Shown here in pieces: positions 1 through 11,600 of a stretch of DNA of 64,000 nt (position 1 is its first letter; every line of letters begins with the position of its first letter). A program made the position numbers and the translations under genes. The stretch covers positions 3,004,175-3,068,174 of the forward strand of contig NC_087078.1 of NCBI RefSeq assembly GCF_026151205.1, read 5' to 3'. The notes under the pieces are model-generated. The model was not told the origin of the DNA. It saw nothing but the letters and a program-made list of their open reading frames with translations, and made no database searches. This stretch comes from Bolinopsis microptera (lineage: Eukaryota > Ctenophora > Tentaculata > Lobata > Bolinopsidae).

Positions 1-681
1 TCGGGAGGAGAGGAGTTTACTAGGTCTGTTGGTGTCAATACCATTCCGAGTCACAACGCTTCAGCCATTAGTGAGTTAGATAGTGTTAGTAACGTAGAAT
101 GTGATTATAACGCTTCAGCCGTTAGTGAATCCTTCAGTAATGTTACACGTGATCACAACGCTTCTTCCGTTAGTGAATCCTCTAGTAATGTTACACGTGA
201 TCACAACGCTTCTTCCGTTAGTGAATCCTCTAGTAATGTTACACGTGATCACAACGCTTCTTCCGTTAGTGAATCCTTCAGTAATGTTACACGTGATCAC
301 AACGCTTCTTCCGTTAGTGAATCCTCTAGTAATGTTACACGTGATCACAACGCTTCTTCCGTTAGTGAATCCTCTAGTAATGTTACACGTGATCACAACG
401 CTTCTTCCGTTAGTGAATCCTTTAGATCTTTCTACACACCCGGGTGGAGCAGAGGGGTTGAGGAACCTACATCCGAGATAGAGGATAGTTTAAGTCCTGT
501 CGAGCTGGGGGAGAGCAACAATACACTAGCTTACTCACCTGATGAACAGAGTACGCCTGTAGCCAGTGGAGTACGTTCTCTAAGAAATAGAGCTCAGTTA
601 AAGAGGCCGGATTACTATAGACCGGTGTCGAAGATTAGTGTTGTTTTGAAAGGGGTGAAGGACTGTTTACTTGGTTTTTAG
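1..681 (+). CDS. C-terminal end of a probable LTR-retrotransposon polyprotein (5' end outside window)
   Basis: Frame 1 is open from the first base to the TAG at 679-681, giving 226 codons, so the start lies upstream of the window. The first part is a run of 16-residue repeats reading DHNASSVSESSSNVTR with small changes, encoded by a 48-bp DNA repeat. The tail is acidic, then basic, with VRSLRNRAQLKRPDYYRP near the end. Pol proteins of gypsy-like elements often end in a basic arginine- and proline-containing stretch like this after integrase, but no integrase core is visible here. A candidate LTR downstream (2187-2916) supports the reading. It could also be the end of an unrelated host gene. 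Each repeat holds two N-glycosylation sequons (NAS and NVT), which would be unusual for a cytoplasmic Pol protein. Confidence 0.45.
   Translation, partial: SGGEEFTRSVGVNTIPSHNASAISELDSVSNVECDYNASAVSESFSNVTRDHNASSVSESSSNVTRDHNASSVSESSSNVTRDHNASSVSESFSNVTRDHNASSVSESSSNVTRDHNASSVSESSSNVTRDHNASSVSESFRSFYTPGWSRGVEEPTSEIEDSLSPVELGESNNTLAYSPDEQSTPVASGVRSLRNRAQLKRPDYYRPVSKISVVLKGVKDCLLGF
103..438 (+). repeat. 48-bp coding minisatellite
   Basis: Units begin with GATCACAACGCTTCTTCCGT at 151, 199, 247, 295, 343 and 391, spaced exactly 48 bp. A diverged copy starts near 103. The period is a multiple of three and preserves the reading frame. The copies differ mainly at TCTAGT versus TTCAGT, which suggests recent amplification. 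Confidence 0.9.
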
Positions 682-1099
682 AGGATTGCTGGTCAAGGGA
701 TGCCAGTTAACTACCTGTTGCTCGGGCAGATACGACGATTGTTGTCATGTTTTGCAGACTACCTGGAACCTGTGGAAGGTGGTCATCGTTGCATTTCTTA
801 TCTCCCGCCGTGCTTAGGGTATGCCTGGTGTCCTTAATATCAGTTGATATGGTTGAGTGATGTCTGGTTTTTATTTTGAAGGGCTTGTTACCCCGGAGAG
901 TGGAGAGTTTGCTAGAGGTGGAGTTAGTTGTTGAACCGTGGAGGAGAGTAGAGTGTAGAGTGTGGGTCACCTTAGTTCCGGTAGAGCATCGCTCCTGATG
1001 CCTAGGTTTGCCTTTAGTTGACTTTTTATCTTGTGCCGATAAGGTCTTAATCTAGATGATTGACTTCATATCTATGTATATGACAGTTTGAGGTGACTA

Positions 1100-1600
1100 G
1101 CAGGTTCGTACCTAAAGCGTACTGAGCATTTTAGATAAGTATGTTAGTACCTAAAGCGTACTGAGCATTTTAGATAGGTATGTTAGTACCTAAAGCGTAC
1201 TGAGCATTTTAGTTAAGTTAGTTTGTACCTGAGCGTACAGAATTTCTTAGTTAGAGTATGTTCGTACCTAAGCGTACTGAGCATTTTAGTTAAGTTAGTT
1301 TGTACCTACGCGTACAGAATTTCTTAGTTAGAGTATGTTCGTACCTAAGCGTACTGAGCATTTTAGTTAAGTTAGTTTGTACCTAGGCGTACAGAATTTC
1401 TTAGTTAGAGTATGTTCGTACCTAAGCGTACTGAGCATTTTAGTTAAGTTAGTTTGTACCTACGCGTACAGAATTTCTTAGTTAGAGTATGTTCGTACCT
1501 AAGCGTACTGAGCATTTTAGTTAAGTTAGTTTGTACCTGAGCGTACAGAATTTCTTAGTTACAGTAGGTTCGTACCTAAAGCGTACTGAACATGATGAGG
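1100..1600 (+). repeat. 77-bp tandem repeat made of two related half-units
   Basis: Four near-identical 77-bp units start at 1260, 1337, 1414 and 1491. Each holds two related halves of about 38 bp, one carrying GTACCTAAGCGTACTGAGC and the other GTACCTACGCGTACAG. Single half-units flank the array at 1100-1259 and 1568-1600. It lies between the ORF stop at 681 and the candidate LTR and is not coding. The rest of 682-2186 shows no gene. Confidence 0.85.
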
Positions 1601-2186
1601 AGTAGAGGGTTCGTGACTGGGTGTGCCGAGTAGAGGAGTATTTTTCAGGCATCGATCACCAAGTGGAGAATGCAGGAGACGATACAGATACTACATCTAC
1701 ATTCTACATCAGTCAAATTAACATCAGAGACAGGAGCAGAGACAGCAGGAGGGACAATTTGGAAAGGACAGTTAGGACAATTTAGGAGAGACTAGAGGGT
1801 AGCAAGTGTGTATATATATTTGAAATTTTATGTTTGTATGACGTGATGTCGTGATAGTTATCACGGGATAATTTTAATATTTGTTGTTACGAGCATTTAT
1901 TATATGTGCGTAATTGTTTATTTTGTAGTTGAAAGTTTTTTACACGTGCAGTGTATTACGTGAAATTTTTTGATTGTGTATGGAGTTGGACACGTGAGGT
2001 TAGCACGTGGGGTTTTAGGGTCAGTGTTAGTCACGTGAGGGTTTATACGTGCATTTTCTTTAGATTTTTTAGTGGTGTAGGTTTTAGTATTTTAGGATTT
2101 TAATAGATAGGGGGGGATTTAGTCGAATTTGTCAATACCTCCTGGAGATATTGACTAAATCGATTAAATTTTCCCGGGGGATATAG

Positions 2187-2916
2187 TGTAATATGGTAAG
2201 CTAGTTGCAGCAGTATTTATATATATATTAGGCTTTTTAGATCTTTTAGAATATTCTAGTATAAGTGTTGAATAACCGTTAGGATTAGTATAAGATTAGA
2301 TTAGATTAGTGGAATAGATTATGGATGGTTTTGCGGAGGAAGGCACGTGTTAGTCAGGTTAGCTAGTTAAGTTAGGTTATTGGACAGACTGGGCCGCGCG
2401 GTGTCACGTGGTTCGCCATGTGATGTCACGTGACCCAGAGCTGGTAGGTTTTGCTTGCCCCGTTAGCGGCAGTTCTTCGGGAAGCATTGAACGGTAAGGT
2501 TGTAAAAGTTACCGCTTCCGAGGACAGTGTAGCGTGGCCTTCGAGTCGCTAGTCTTGGTTTATTGATCTAATAGTAATATATTACCTTTCGAGACTTATT
2601 GTTCGAACCCCCTGTTTCCTTTGTTCTTACCTAACTTAGGACTCGATCAAGTCATTCGATCATTTAAAGTTGTACGGCACTCAGAAGCCTGTAAGAGTTA
2701 AAGTTGCAGAGCTAGAGATTTGCAGGTATCCGTGTACGATACTTCAGTATCGTGCCCGTGTATTTCTTAGTACCGTGTACGACACTTCTCTATCGTACCC
2801 TTGTACAGTTTAATTACCCGTGTACGCCACTTCGTTACCGTACCTTTGTGAGCAGGCAGAGTTTACCATCGGTACGCCCCGAGGGAGGACTGTTCTGGTG
2901 CCTACCTTATTTTACA
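2187..2916 (+). repeat. Candidate 3' LTR of the element ending at 681
   Basis: A purine-rich stretch (gggggatatag, 2176-2186) is followed by TGTAATATGG. The proposed end is TTACA at 2912-2916, giving the TG...CA ends and short inverted termini (TGTAA/TTACA) usual for LTRs. A TATA-like run lies near 2212-2230. Only one LTR falls inside the window, so the boundaries rest on these signals alone and may be off. Confidence 0.35.
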
Positions 2917-2944
2917 CTACGTATAAGGAAGTTAGTCTAATTTC

Positions 2945-3040
2945 TCGTTAGGGTTACGTTAGGGTTTCAGCATATGCTTTTGTTAAGGATTGGGTTAGGG
3001 TTAGGGTTGGGATCAGATTAGAGGGTTAGGGTTGCGAATA
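2945..3040 (+). repeat. Degenerate telomere-like TTAGGG repeats
   Basis: Several GTTAGGGTT units are interspersed with variants (GTTAGGGTTACGTTAGGG near 2948, GGTTAGGGTTAGGGTTGGG near 2992, and GAGGGTTAGGGTTGCG near 3021). This looks like a short interstitial telomeric-type sequence, just outside the candidate LTR. Confidence 0.55.
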
Positions 3041-3203
3041 GTCGTTCAGGACCAGCTAGAGAACGGGTTGAAAAAGTCACGTGACAGTCGAGTGTAGAGT
3101 GATTAATCATTCTTTTGGTGAGGCATATACATTATACATGATTAATGATATAGGGACGAATAGAAAAGTTAATATATACTGGCTAAATATCAGTATTTCT
3201 TAC

Positions 3204-3856
3204 CTTCGGATTCCACACTTTGTACCGCAAATTTGTACTCTGTTACTCCTTTGTCAAAGCTAAAGTTTATCACCTCTTTGTTTTTTCCCCACGTATCTCT
3301 CCAAAACGCGGACCACCCCGTGCACACTGCGTTGGAAGGTTCGAAAGTGATCAGCAACTCGTCGTTGCAACTGATCTTCAAACCATTTGTTCCGTGGGTT
3401 TCTACTTTGAAGATCCTAAAGCCATCATCATCTTTAGCGGGCAAATCAACAGGAAGGTCTAAATTTGCTTCGGTTAAATGCGTACACTTAAGGAAACCAT
3501 ATTTTGGTGGATCTGAGAACGTTAATTTGAAACCCCCTGTCGAGTCACCGGCATTGTTTTCATAGTTGATTCTCAAATCTTTGCCATCTCCAATCGCCAG
3601 ATCAGTCTTCATATAAACATCCGCTCCTTCGGGAATGTCAATATCTCCCATGAACGGTTTGTCCTTCCATTGATCTGAAACTGCGGTGTTTTTAAGACAA
3701 ATGACAGTTAAAAATTGTACTTCTCAGTTCTCAGCCGAGTAGAATTAGAAAATATCACAAAATCTAGCGTCTATTACCTGGAATACTATTATCATCCCCA
3801 TCTTCCACAGCAACAATTACTTCTGGAAGAGGACCCACCATCGGAATTACCGTTGC
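3204..3856 (-). CDS. Two internal exons of an unidentified gene
   Basis: On the minus strand, exon 3856-3778 is preceded by ATTTCAG and followed by GTAATAG. Exon 3674-3204 is preceded by GTTTCAG and followed by GTAAGAAAT. The first exon starts in phase 0 and ends in phase 1. Joining them keeps the frame and reads IVAVEDGDDNSIPDQWKDK and onward to EYKF and ESEG. The second exon encodes about 157 residues rich in aromatic and charged residues, for example GWSAFWRDTWGKNKEV. I do not recognise the family. The beta-rich look and acidic linker would fit a secreted or surface module, but that is inference. The 5' exons and the exon after 3204 were not found. Part of the second exon is duplicated at 4108-4323. 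Confidence 0.55.
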
Positions 3857-4107
3857 CTGAAATGAATTAGGGTTTGTTTGATTTGTCAAACAAAACAAAG
3901 TTAATAAACTAAATTAAAGCAATTTTGTGTACAGGTTCACAATGACGTGGTTCAAGGTGATGTTCAGTATAACTGACTGAACTAAAATTAATTCAATCTG
4001 ACGTCAAATTTTAAATGTAGTTGCAGTTAGGTATTGATAACCAGATCTAGATCACAAACTGGTCGGTAGCGTTTCCTGAAAAGTTGGTAAATATCAGTAT
4101 TTCTTAC

Positions 4108-4323
4108 CTTCGGATTCCGTACTTGAGAATTTGTACTCCGTTACTCCTTTGTCAAAGCTAAAGTTTATCACCTCTTTGTTTTTTCCCCACGTATCTCTCC
4201 AAAACGCGGACCACCCCGTGCACACTGCGTTGGAAGGTTCGAAAGTGATCAGCAACTCGTCGTTGCAACTGATCTTCAAACCATTTGTTCCGTGGGTTTC
4301 TACTTTGAAGATCCTAAAGCCAT
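4108..4323 (-). pseudogene. Partial duplicate of the exon at 3204-3674
   Basis: Positions 4088-4323 are nearly identical to 3184-3425, covering the last ~216 bp of the exon, its GTAAG donor and ~20 bp of intron. The copy has its own AG immediately before the homologous part (ccaccag on the minus strand). Its phase-1 end cannot join the exon at 3778-3856, because that junction reads into a stop. It differs from the original near the 3' end (FSSTESEG against FAVQSVESEG). It is therefore more likely a duplicated exon remnant than a working exon. Confidence 0.6.
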
Positions 4324-5949
4324 CTGGTGGTGCTAATAATGCGAGAGGAGCCTTTGCATAAGTGTAAGTGGGCTCTCGTTTAAAGGTTTTCTGTGATTTG
4401 ATTGAGTGATAGAATGAGAGTTTGGAAGAAGTTGATTTCTGATATTCCATCAGTTTTTGAATTGATTGGATAGAGCTTCGTGATGTTAGGAATTTCTATA
4501 CTTTTTGCTGCATAGTGGTTTCGATACATGGACTGAAATTTGACTGGATTTTTGAGGGAGTCTTTTTAAAATTTGTTGATCACTTACAGGGTTGGCTTGG
4601 CTTTGTTGGTGCATTTGTATTGGGAATTCGGTGCGCGTTACGTGATCTAGTTTGTTAAATTTCATCTAGTTAAGGAGTGGTTTTATGTATCGATACCAGG
4701 TAAGTTTAGTGATTTTTGTTCTTTTACGGCTGCAGTTAACAAACGAATTCGACTTTGATTTTGTATTTAGCCTTTTGAAAGTCATTTATGTTAAGCGAAT
4801 TGATTGATAAATCAGAGAATTCTCCTTGTTTCTCCCCATACCCTACATTTGATGCTTTACGATGGACTCCCAATGCCCATTTTAGGAATGAAATATGCAC
4901 TCTTTCTTGCAGAGAGGCGCTGATATTTTTTTAAGTAAGTTAGTTAGCGGTTGCTTCTGCGAGTTAATCGTTTTGCAGAGAGATTTGTTGATCGTACTAG
5001 TGGGTGTCCAATTGGAGCACCATATAATTAAAATGGGCTTTGATGAGAGAGTCGAACAGTGTAAGGAGTGCTTTAAAAGATAACTTTGAAACGATGACAC
5101 CCTTTTCAGGGCCAAAAATGCACGCATTGCTGAGGTTTTAAGGTTTGTTGAGCGATCAGCACTTGACACGATTGTATGAAGTTCAAATCCAAGGTAACAA
5201 TAACTGTCAACAATTCAAGATTTAAGATCCGTTGAGTGTAAGTTTTATGTTTTGTACGTCCTGTTTTAACGGCTTTTTACCCAAAGTGACTGCTTGAGTT
5301 TTGAGTTATTGATTTCATTGCCACTTCCTTACAAAAATTACCGAGAATATTAGTTGATTGAAAATATGATCCATCGAACAAAATGATGAACATAGTTATA
5401 GTATTTGACATGAATTTTTAAAAATGATTTTGGACACGTTCCGCTTATAAGAAAAGGCAAGCTTCTGTCACTACTATTTTTGGGCACGGCGGTGAAAATT
5501 TCGGGAGTAGTGGATGATAAAAGACACCGTCGGTTTTATTACAGTCTAGAGGATTAGAAGTTAAGTTGAGGCTAACTCTCAAAGGCCTCCAGGAGAAACG
5601 TTTACGAGATGAAACAGCTGATCAGAGAAGATCTTGTATTTAATTTTCTAAATATTGAGTTTCAATTTTTGTATATAAGGAGATGAAAAAAATGCCCAAA
5701 TACCATGATTTTAATTTGGAGTACGAAAATATGGCGGTTTCGGAAAAAAAAAAAATCTCTTATTTTGTTCCCAAATCTTTAGGTCCACCTGGAAATTTAT
5801 GTCGAACCATAAATATGCCTGTTAGGTATAATGTATGATTATGAGATCGGAAGCGGTTTTGGTTCTGAGATTCAATGTTTATTTGTAAGATAACAGTCCA
5901 TGTATGTAATGAAATCATATATATGGCAGATCGCCAAAACTAAAACCAA
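4324..5949. other. No gene seen
   Basis: AT-rich DNA with many stops in all frames. Short open stretches near 4882-5169 on both strands show no splice context or recognisable motif. There is a short poly-A run near 5742. Confidence 0.5.
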
Positions 5950-8620
5950 TTTCTCGTGTTTGTCCCCGGATATCAATATCGAGATCATATCAAATACCTC
6001 GGAGAAGTTGGAGAAATGGAAGCGGAAAGTTCAAAAAGCTCTTGTCGGAATGTGAGGCTATACAGAAGAGAAATACCCCAAAACACACAGCAGAAGAACC
6101 AAACCATGTTGCAAAGTTTTCAACGGATGATTGCAAAGGGCAAGGTTGCGGCTCGCTCTGAGATGGATAACAAAACAACAATCACAAACCCTGGAAATCA
6201 GTCCCCCGAAGTTGTTCAAAAAAAACTGAATACCAAACATCCTGACGCAGCCCCACTAGCAACTGGAGTATCATAACGGTTAAAGGTGCCCATCGTCGAA
6301 CCTGTCATCTTCGAAAAACATTCGACGCCGAACTGTTTACCAAAGCGCAAAAATACGAAGGAGGCGTGCGGGGGCCCAGTGGCCTTGACAGCGACACCTG
6401 GAGGAGGATATTGTGCTCAAAGTCGTTGGAAAATCCTCCTCAGACGCTTGCTTTGTGTTCAAATAAGCCAGGGCATGTTGTAGGAGGCTCTGCACCGAGA
6501 ACGTTGACCCGCAGCCAATCGCACCCCTTGCGAAAACTGTAGACTTATACCTCTCGATAAGAACACAGGCATTCGTCCTTATAGGTATTGCGTGAGGTCT
6601 TGCGACGAATAATGGGAAAAAAACGGTGGTCGATGTTCCTGAAGCCGAAATCGTCAAACTCCGTCGGGGCCACTACAGCTTTCTGGGGTCAAGAGGGAGG
6701 ATGCGAAGCCCGCCGCTGTCATGAAATGTCCGGACATATTTGCTGAAGTCGACTGCCAGGGAGTCTACTGGTGGACGCCAACGACCCGTTTAACAGCCCC
6801 AATCGCCAAGACAGCACTGGCACAACATCAGAACACCTGCCCCGAATTCGCCAGTACCTAATTAACACTACAGAAAACCCAATCGAAACTATTCCTCCGA
6901 TTGGCAATCACTTATTATTAAAGAAGGAACAAAAAAGGGTGACAAACTGTGCGTCCGGTTTTTATTCCTTTTCCACTCTCATGTTCTACAAGGAGTTGTC
7001 ACTATCGTCGGCTGTAAGAATATTGGTACGCCGACGACGGAGGAGCTGGCGGCTACTTCTTGGAGTCACTCAAAGCCTGGGGGGACAAATTACTGATAAT
7101 TGGACCTCCCATAGGATACTTCCCAAAATGCCACAAAGACATGGGTTAGTTGTCAAACAAGAACACCTTAGACCAAGGCACGAGAGCTAATTTGATGGGA
7201 CAGGAATCCAGATTGACTCAGGAGGGAACTGGGGAATAAATCAGGATGGGCAGAGTACCTCGCGCTTGCTAGGGACACAGTCATTTATCAAGCATATGTA
7301 CAAGATAAGTGGCAAAATGGGTCACAGAGCTGAGGAGTTATGCAAGATCGCACTAACCGAACCCAGCTGGCGTTACTCAGGTATATCAACTGGATCAGCA
7401 AGAGGTGGGACATACGTGATGAGGGAACAATACCAAATATAGCGACCTGTTCGCCCCAATGGAGGCATGTATTCGCTCTAAGTTTTTACCAATAATAGTT
7501 GGAAACCATGCCTTTTCACGGACACGATAGGGACTTTACAGCCTACCCACAGATTCGGAGCCTAGCTGTATCCAATCCGTGGAAAATGTGCCCATAGAAT
7601 ATTGCCTCTCCAGGGAATGCCAACAACCTCTCACTGAGGCTTATCTTAACCAGAAACTCCACTCTCCCTGAGGAAACCAATGAAATGAACCAAAGATCAA
7701 ACATGCGAGAAAAAATGGCATTTTAGTGAGAAAACCTCTTACAATATGTACAAGTGGCCTCTAATAAAGCAAAATGTTACTGACGACATCAGCAGAAACC
7801 TGGACCATTCTCTGCAGAAAGGAGCATCGTCATGGCTTACCGCCTTACCGCTGGAGGAATTCCACTACACGTTATCAAAGCAGGAATTTTCCGACGCGTC
7901 CTGATGAGATAAAAACACCCAAACAGAGACAGGACCGCAGATTATGTGCATGCTCTAAAGCGAACCACCATAGACCATTGCATATCCTGTGCTATGGGAG
8001 GATACAGGGATATGCGGCACAACCAGATCCGCGACTAGAGCCAGTCTCCTGGAGAGGTATCGCAAGACGTTCGGACAGAACCAAAATTGCAACCTTTACA
8101 GGAGAAACCTTCAAACTCAAGACGAACTAACACCGACAGATGCAAGGCCTGGACATCCGGCAAGGGGGGGCTGGAACACCGTGGACATGACGTTTTTCGA
8201 CGTTCGAGTCTTTCATGACGGGAAATAAAAGCAAACAGTGGGGCCTCTTGGACAAAGTGTTTCAGAAACACGAGGCTGAAAAAAGAAGAAACGAACATAT
8301 ACAGCCCGGGTCCTGGAAGTGGAGAAAAGACATTTACACCCCTCGTTTTCTCCATAGCGGAAGCATGGGAAAGATGCTGAAGCTTTCCTTAAGAGAAAAT
8401 CGCAACACTATATCAAAACAAAAGGGGAACACCCTATCGTGATACGATTTCTACATACGCCGAAAAAACTTCCGCTTCTCATCCTACCGCCACAACCCTC
8501 GCCGCCATCGAGGACACAGAGGAAGAGCAGTCAATGGTGCGGACGACACGAACAGCGGACAATCAACCCTCATACCAGGATGGACTAGTAATATGTGTTG
8601 GATCTTATCTTTATATTTTC
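5950..8620 (+). pseudogene. Decayed non-LTR retrotransposon with reverse transcriptase and restriction-like endonuclease signatures
   Basis: No single frame is intact, but recognisable pieces appear in order when plus-strand frames are switched. Near 6345-6420 is GGVRGPSGLDSDTWRRIL, a signature preceding the RT core. Near 6580-6640 is VLREVLRRIMGKK. Near 6768-6810 is VDANDPFNSPNR, matching RT motif A (VDA.NAFN.LNR). Near 7018-7150 is YWYADDGGAGG followed by GPPIGYFPKCHK, containing the catalytic YADD. Near 8000-8030 is GGYRDMRHNQIRD, and near 8150-8225 ARPGHPARGG then TFFDVRVFHDGK, resembling the PD-(D/E)xK nuclease region of these elements. Frameshifts and stops throughout show it is dead. 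The clade is not assigned. GC content is higher than in the flanking DNA. Confidence 0.7.
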
Positions 8621-11600
8621 AAATTGTATTGTATTTATAATTTTACACTTTGACCGTCGTTGGAGCTGGTACCTTTCGATATCATTGCAGCATATATAAA
8701 ACTTTGGTCGTGGGAAAACGAGTTATAGAATATTTGTAGTTTTCACTTTCCACATAGGTCTCTATAAATTTAGCTTTTAAACAGTGTGTGTATGTGTGTG
8801 TTGTAGTTACACGTTATATCGTGTAACAAGTAGTAGTAGTTTGATGAGCTTACTCAGTCACTCTTCTCACGTGTTCATATCTAACACACGTGACCATGTG
8901 AACACGTGGACCACGACTGGATTAATATGGTTTAGTGGCGTAAGTAATCACGTGACCCATCCGTAGTTCTTTATTATTACACTTTACAGAGAGCAGTGCT
9001 AAATAATGATACGATTTACTTACTCTACCTTAGTTTAACGGTCAAGTTATAACGTTAAAAGAAAGTTAAGTAAAGTTTTTATATGTCTGTATTTGTACAT
9101 TTTTATACATTGTATCATATATTTATCACTTATTTCCACTTACCACTCTTTCTTTTCAGGTATTCCTTCTCTCCTTCTTAATATTATGAGTTGTTGGTGT
9201 CAGTATGAAGACTTAAAATATGTCTCTTTTCTACACAGGTAAATAGTGAATTAATAACTATGGTATTTTCAGTATTACAATGTATAATATATATATAGTG
9301 AATAGGATATTATTCTACTATTGTATAAAACTATGATATGACGTTTTTATTTTATAAAGTAACCATTGTACTCTATAGTCCACATATGCAAGCTGTTGTA
9401 TAGTTGGAGTGTACAATTCGCACGAAATTAAAAAGTTGTTAACACGTAAGGCTGAGTAATGTTACGTTATATCGGCTTATTCATTGTGTTCGAACTTGGT
9501 AACGAAATTAAATAACAAACTTACATTGTTGCCTGAATGTGCAATAAGTTGTGAGGTTATTAGTTTAACACACGACCACACGGGATTTCAGGTAACTGAA
9601 ATAGCAAACCATTGTGAGAAGATGATCATGAATGAGTGTAAATAGTCTGTGTATCTGCAGTTATAAGCCATGTTTATATTTATACAGCAGTGGTTAACAC
9701 AATCTTAACTTAACTTTTTAATTTATAAATTTTATCCCCTTACACATTATTAGCAGTGTTAAAAACTATTTTATTTAATAAATTTATTAGAATATAACTC
9801 CCACAGGGTGATATGTAAGCCGGCAAAACGCTCGCAGTTATTCGTGGGTAAGGTAGTTTCGCGCAACGAAGTACCCCGCATCGAGTACGTGTGCGCGGCG
9901 CTCATATTCGTCGTGTGGTCAGGTGTCTTTCCTATTGTGCGAACCTCAGGGACTTCAAAGAATTATACAAGGAAAACTACGGTTAGTTTTTATCAACAAC
10001 TGTTGGTTAGGTTTTATTTATTTTGGAGATGTTTAATTATGTAAATGGTATCACATAGATTTGAATCTGTATAGTGTAATATATATACGTATATAAGCAA
10101 GGAAAGTTCTTGGGTATATAAATGTGGGTGCGTATTCCTGTATTATGACCCTACTACTAACTTTTTAATGAAGTAGATAATTAACAATACGATTTTCAGC
10201 TCTCAGGGTTATTCATCTTGCTGGTGTACATTAGTGTTTGACACAGTTTCCTCAAATGGCAGGAGAACTTACTCTTCTTACAAGATTGTCATCTTACCAA
10301 GTAAATAAATTTTAAAATATGCTTTTTCTTATTTAAATTCATAACACATTTGTGAGGTCACCGCCTTTATCTAAACTTTTTTAGCTTAATAGCATACGGT
10401 TATAACGTTTAGAAGTTTGATTTTAGGTTTGACTGTGTCTGGATTACCTGTTTGTGAAGATTGTTTTGCAGTTTGCGAAGGTCCACCCTGATCATTAATC
10501 AACTGTGGTTATCCCTGTATTTAGTATAAACTTTGTTAGTCTTTTTACAGCCCTAATTTCACACGTTTTAACAAGCAGGTGCAACTTACATTCCGGAGTT
10601 AATTGCACCGGAATGTAAATCGCTTGAAAATACATCTGACTAAATTATTAATATCTCCTAACCAACACAATCAGAATGAAGAAAGGAAAAGCTCCTTTTC
10701 TATCCACTCCTTCTAATAATACAAAGTCTAGGTACTACAAATTGATAGATTACCATAATTACACACAGGTGATGTGAGTGTGTTATATTATAACCTACTA
10801 ATTTCAGTGCATGTTGGCGTACGAACATCTTCTCTCTTCTTTTCACCGGAGTTTTCCCTTTGATGGAAGAAAATGTTGTTCTCTTAATCTCTTCCTCTGT
10901 CTCCCAAACACACCAATACTTGCCTAATGATGTAAGCGGAATGGAGCATTTCTCTATGACCGGTCTATTCAGTTTAGTTATTTTATCATTTCAGTCGGGG
11001 CTGACTATTTCAACATGATCCAAAAAATAACTTTCCCTGAGAGCAGACTTTATGGTGCACCAAAACTTGATAACATAAATAATAAAGGTTAAAGCAATTT
11101 AAGATCATTCAAACTTCGAAATTGGTATTGCAGACTCAATAACATTTAATAATTAAAGTTAAAAATATAATATTGAACGCTTGAACAGACTTCCGTTTCT
11201 CTTGTCTTTGGGCAATCGTGAGTTGCACCTATTCCAATACGCTAGAGAGATGTCTTTACCCTTAACACCCCCAAAATTCCCAGGGGTCAATTCTTCATAT
11301 TATTACTGTTCGAGTCATTGGTACCTGTTGTATTCACCTTATCATGGCGTAAGTCGACAAGGTACCTCAGCATTTTGTCAGCTGCTTCATGTTTCGGACA
11401 CCCTCTGACAGCCCAGTCATTCCTTGGGCGTCTTATCGTCTTCATTGCTATATTCCTGCGCATCTACGCGAAGCAAGATCAACCAGAGCGTCTAAGTAAT
11501 TAAGAAATTTAATTATGTTATTTTGGCACATGGCATTTGCTATTACCTGGAATCTGTATTTCTCGGCTGTTAGTAACTGTTGCATGCAAAATGTATCCAT

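Noticed and set aside
101-481. Protein MIITLQPLVNPSVMLHV in another frame of the 48-bp repeat
   Set aside because: The repeat keeps several frames open; frame 1 runs on to a non-repetitive C-terminus and is the likely coding frame.
4882-5169. Minus-strand 95-codon frame
   Set aside because: No homology, splice context or neighbour; both strands are open there by chance.
9808-10044. GC-richer 78-codon frame
   Set aside because: Open on both strands, no motif, and ends in low-complexity AT-rich DNA.
11287-11463. Minus-strand 58-codon frame (DWAVRGCPKHEAADKMLRYL)
   Set aside because: It looks protein-like but has no recognised family and no supporting splice sites.
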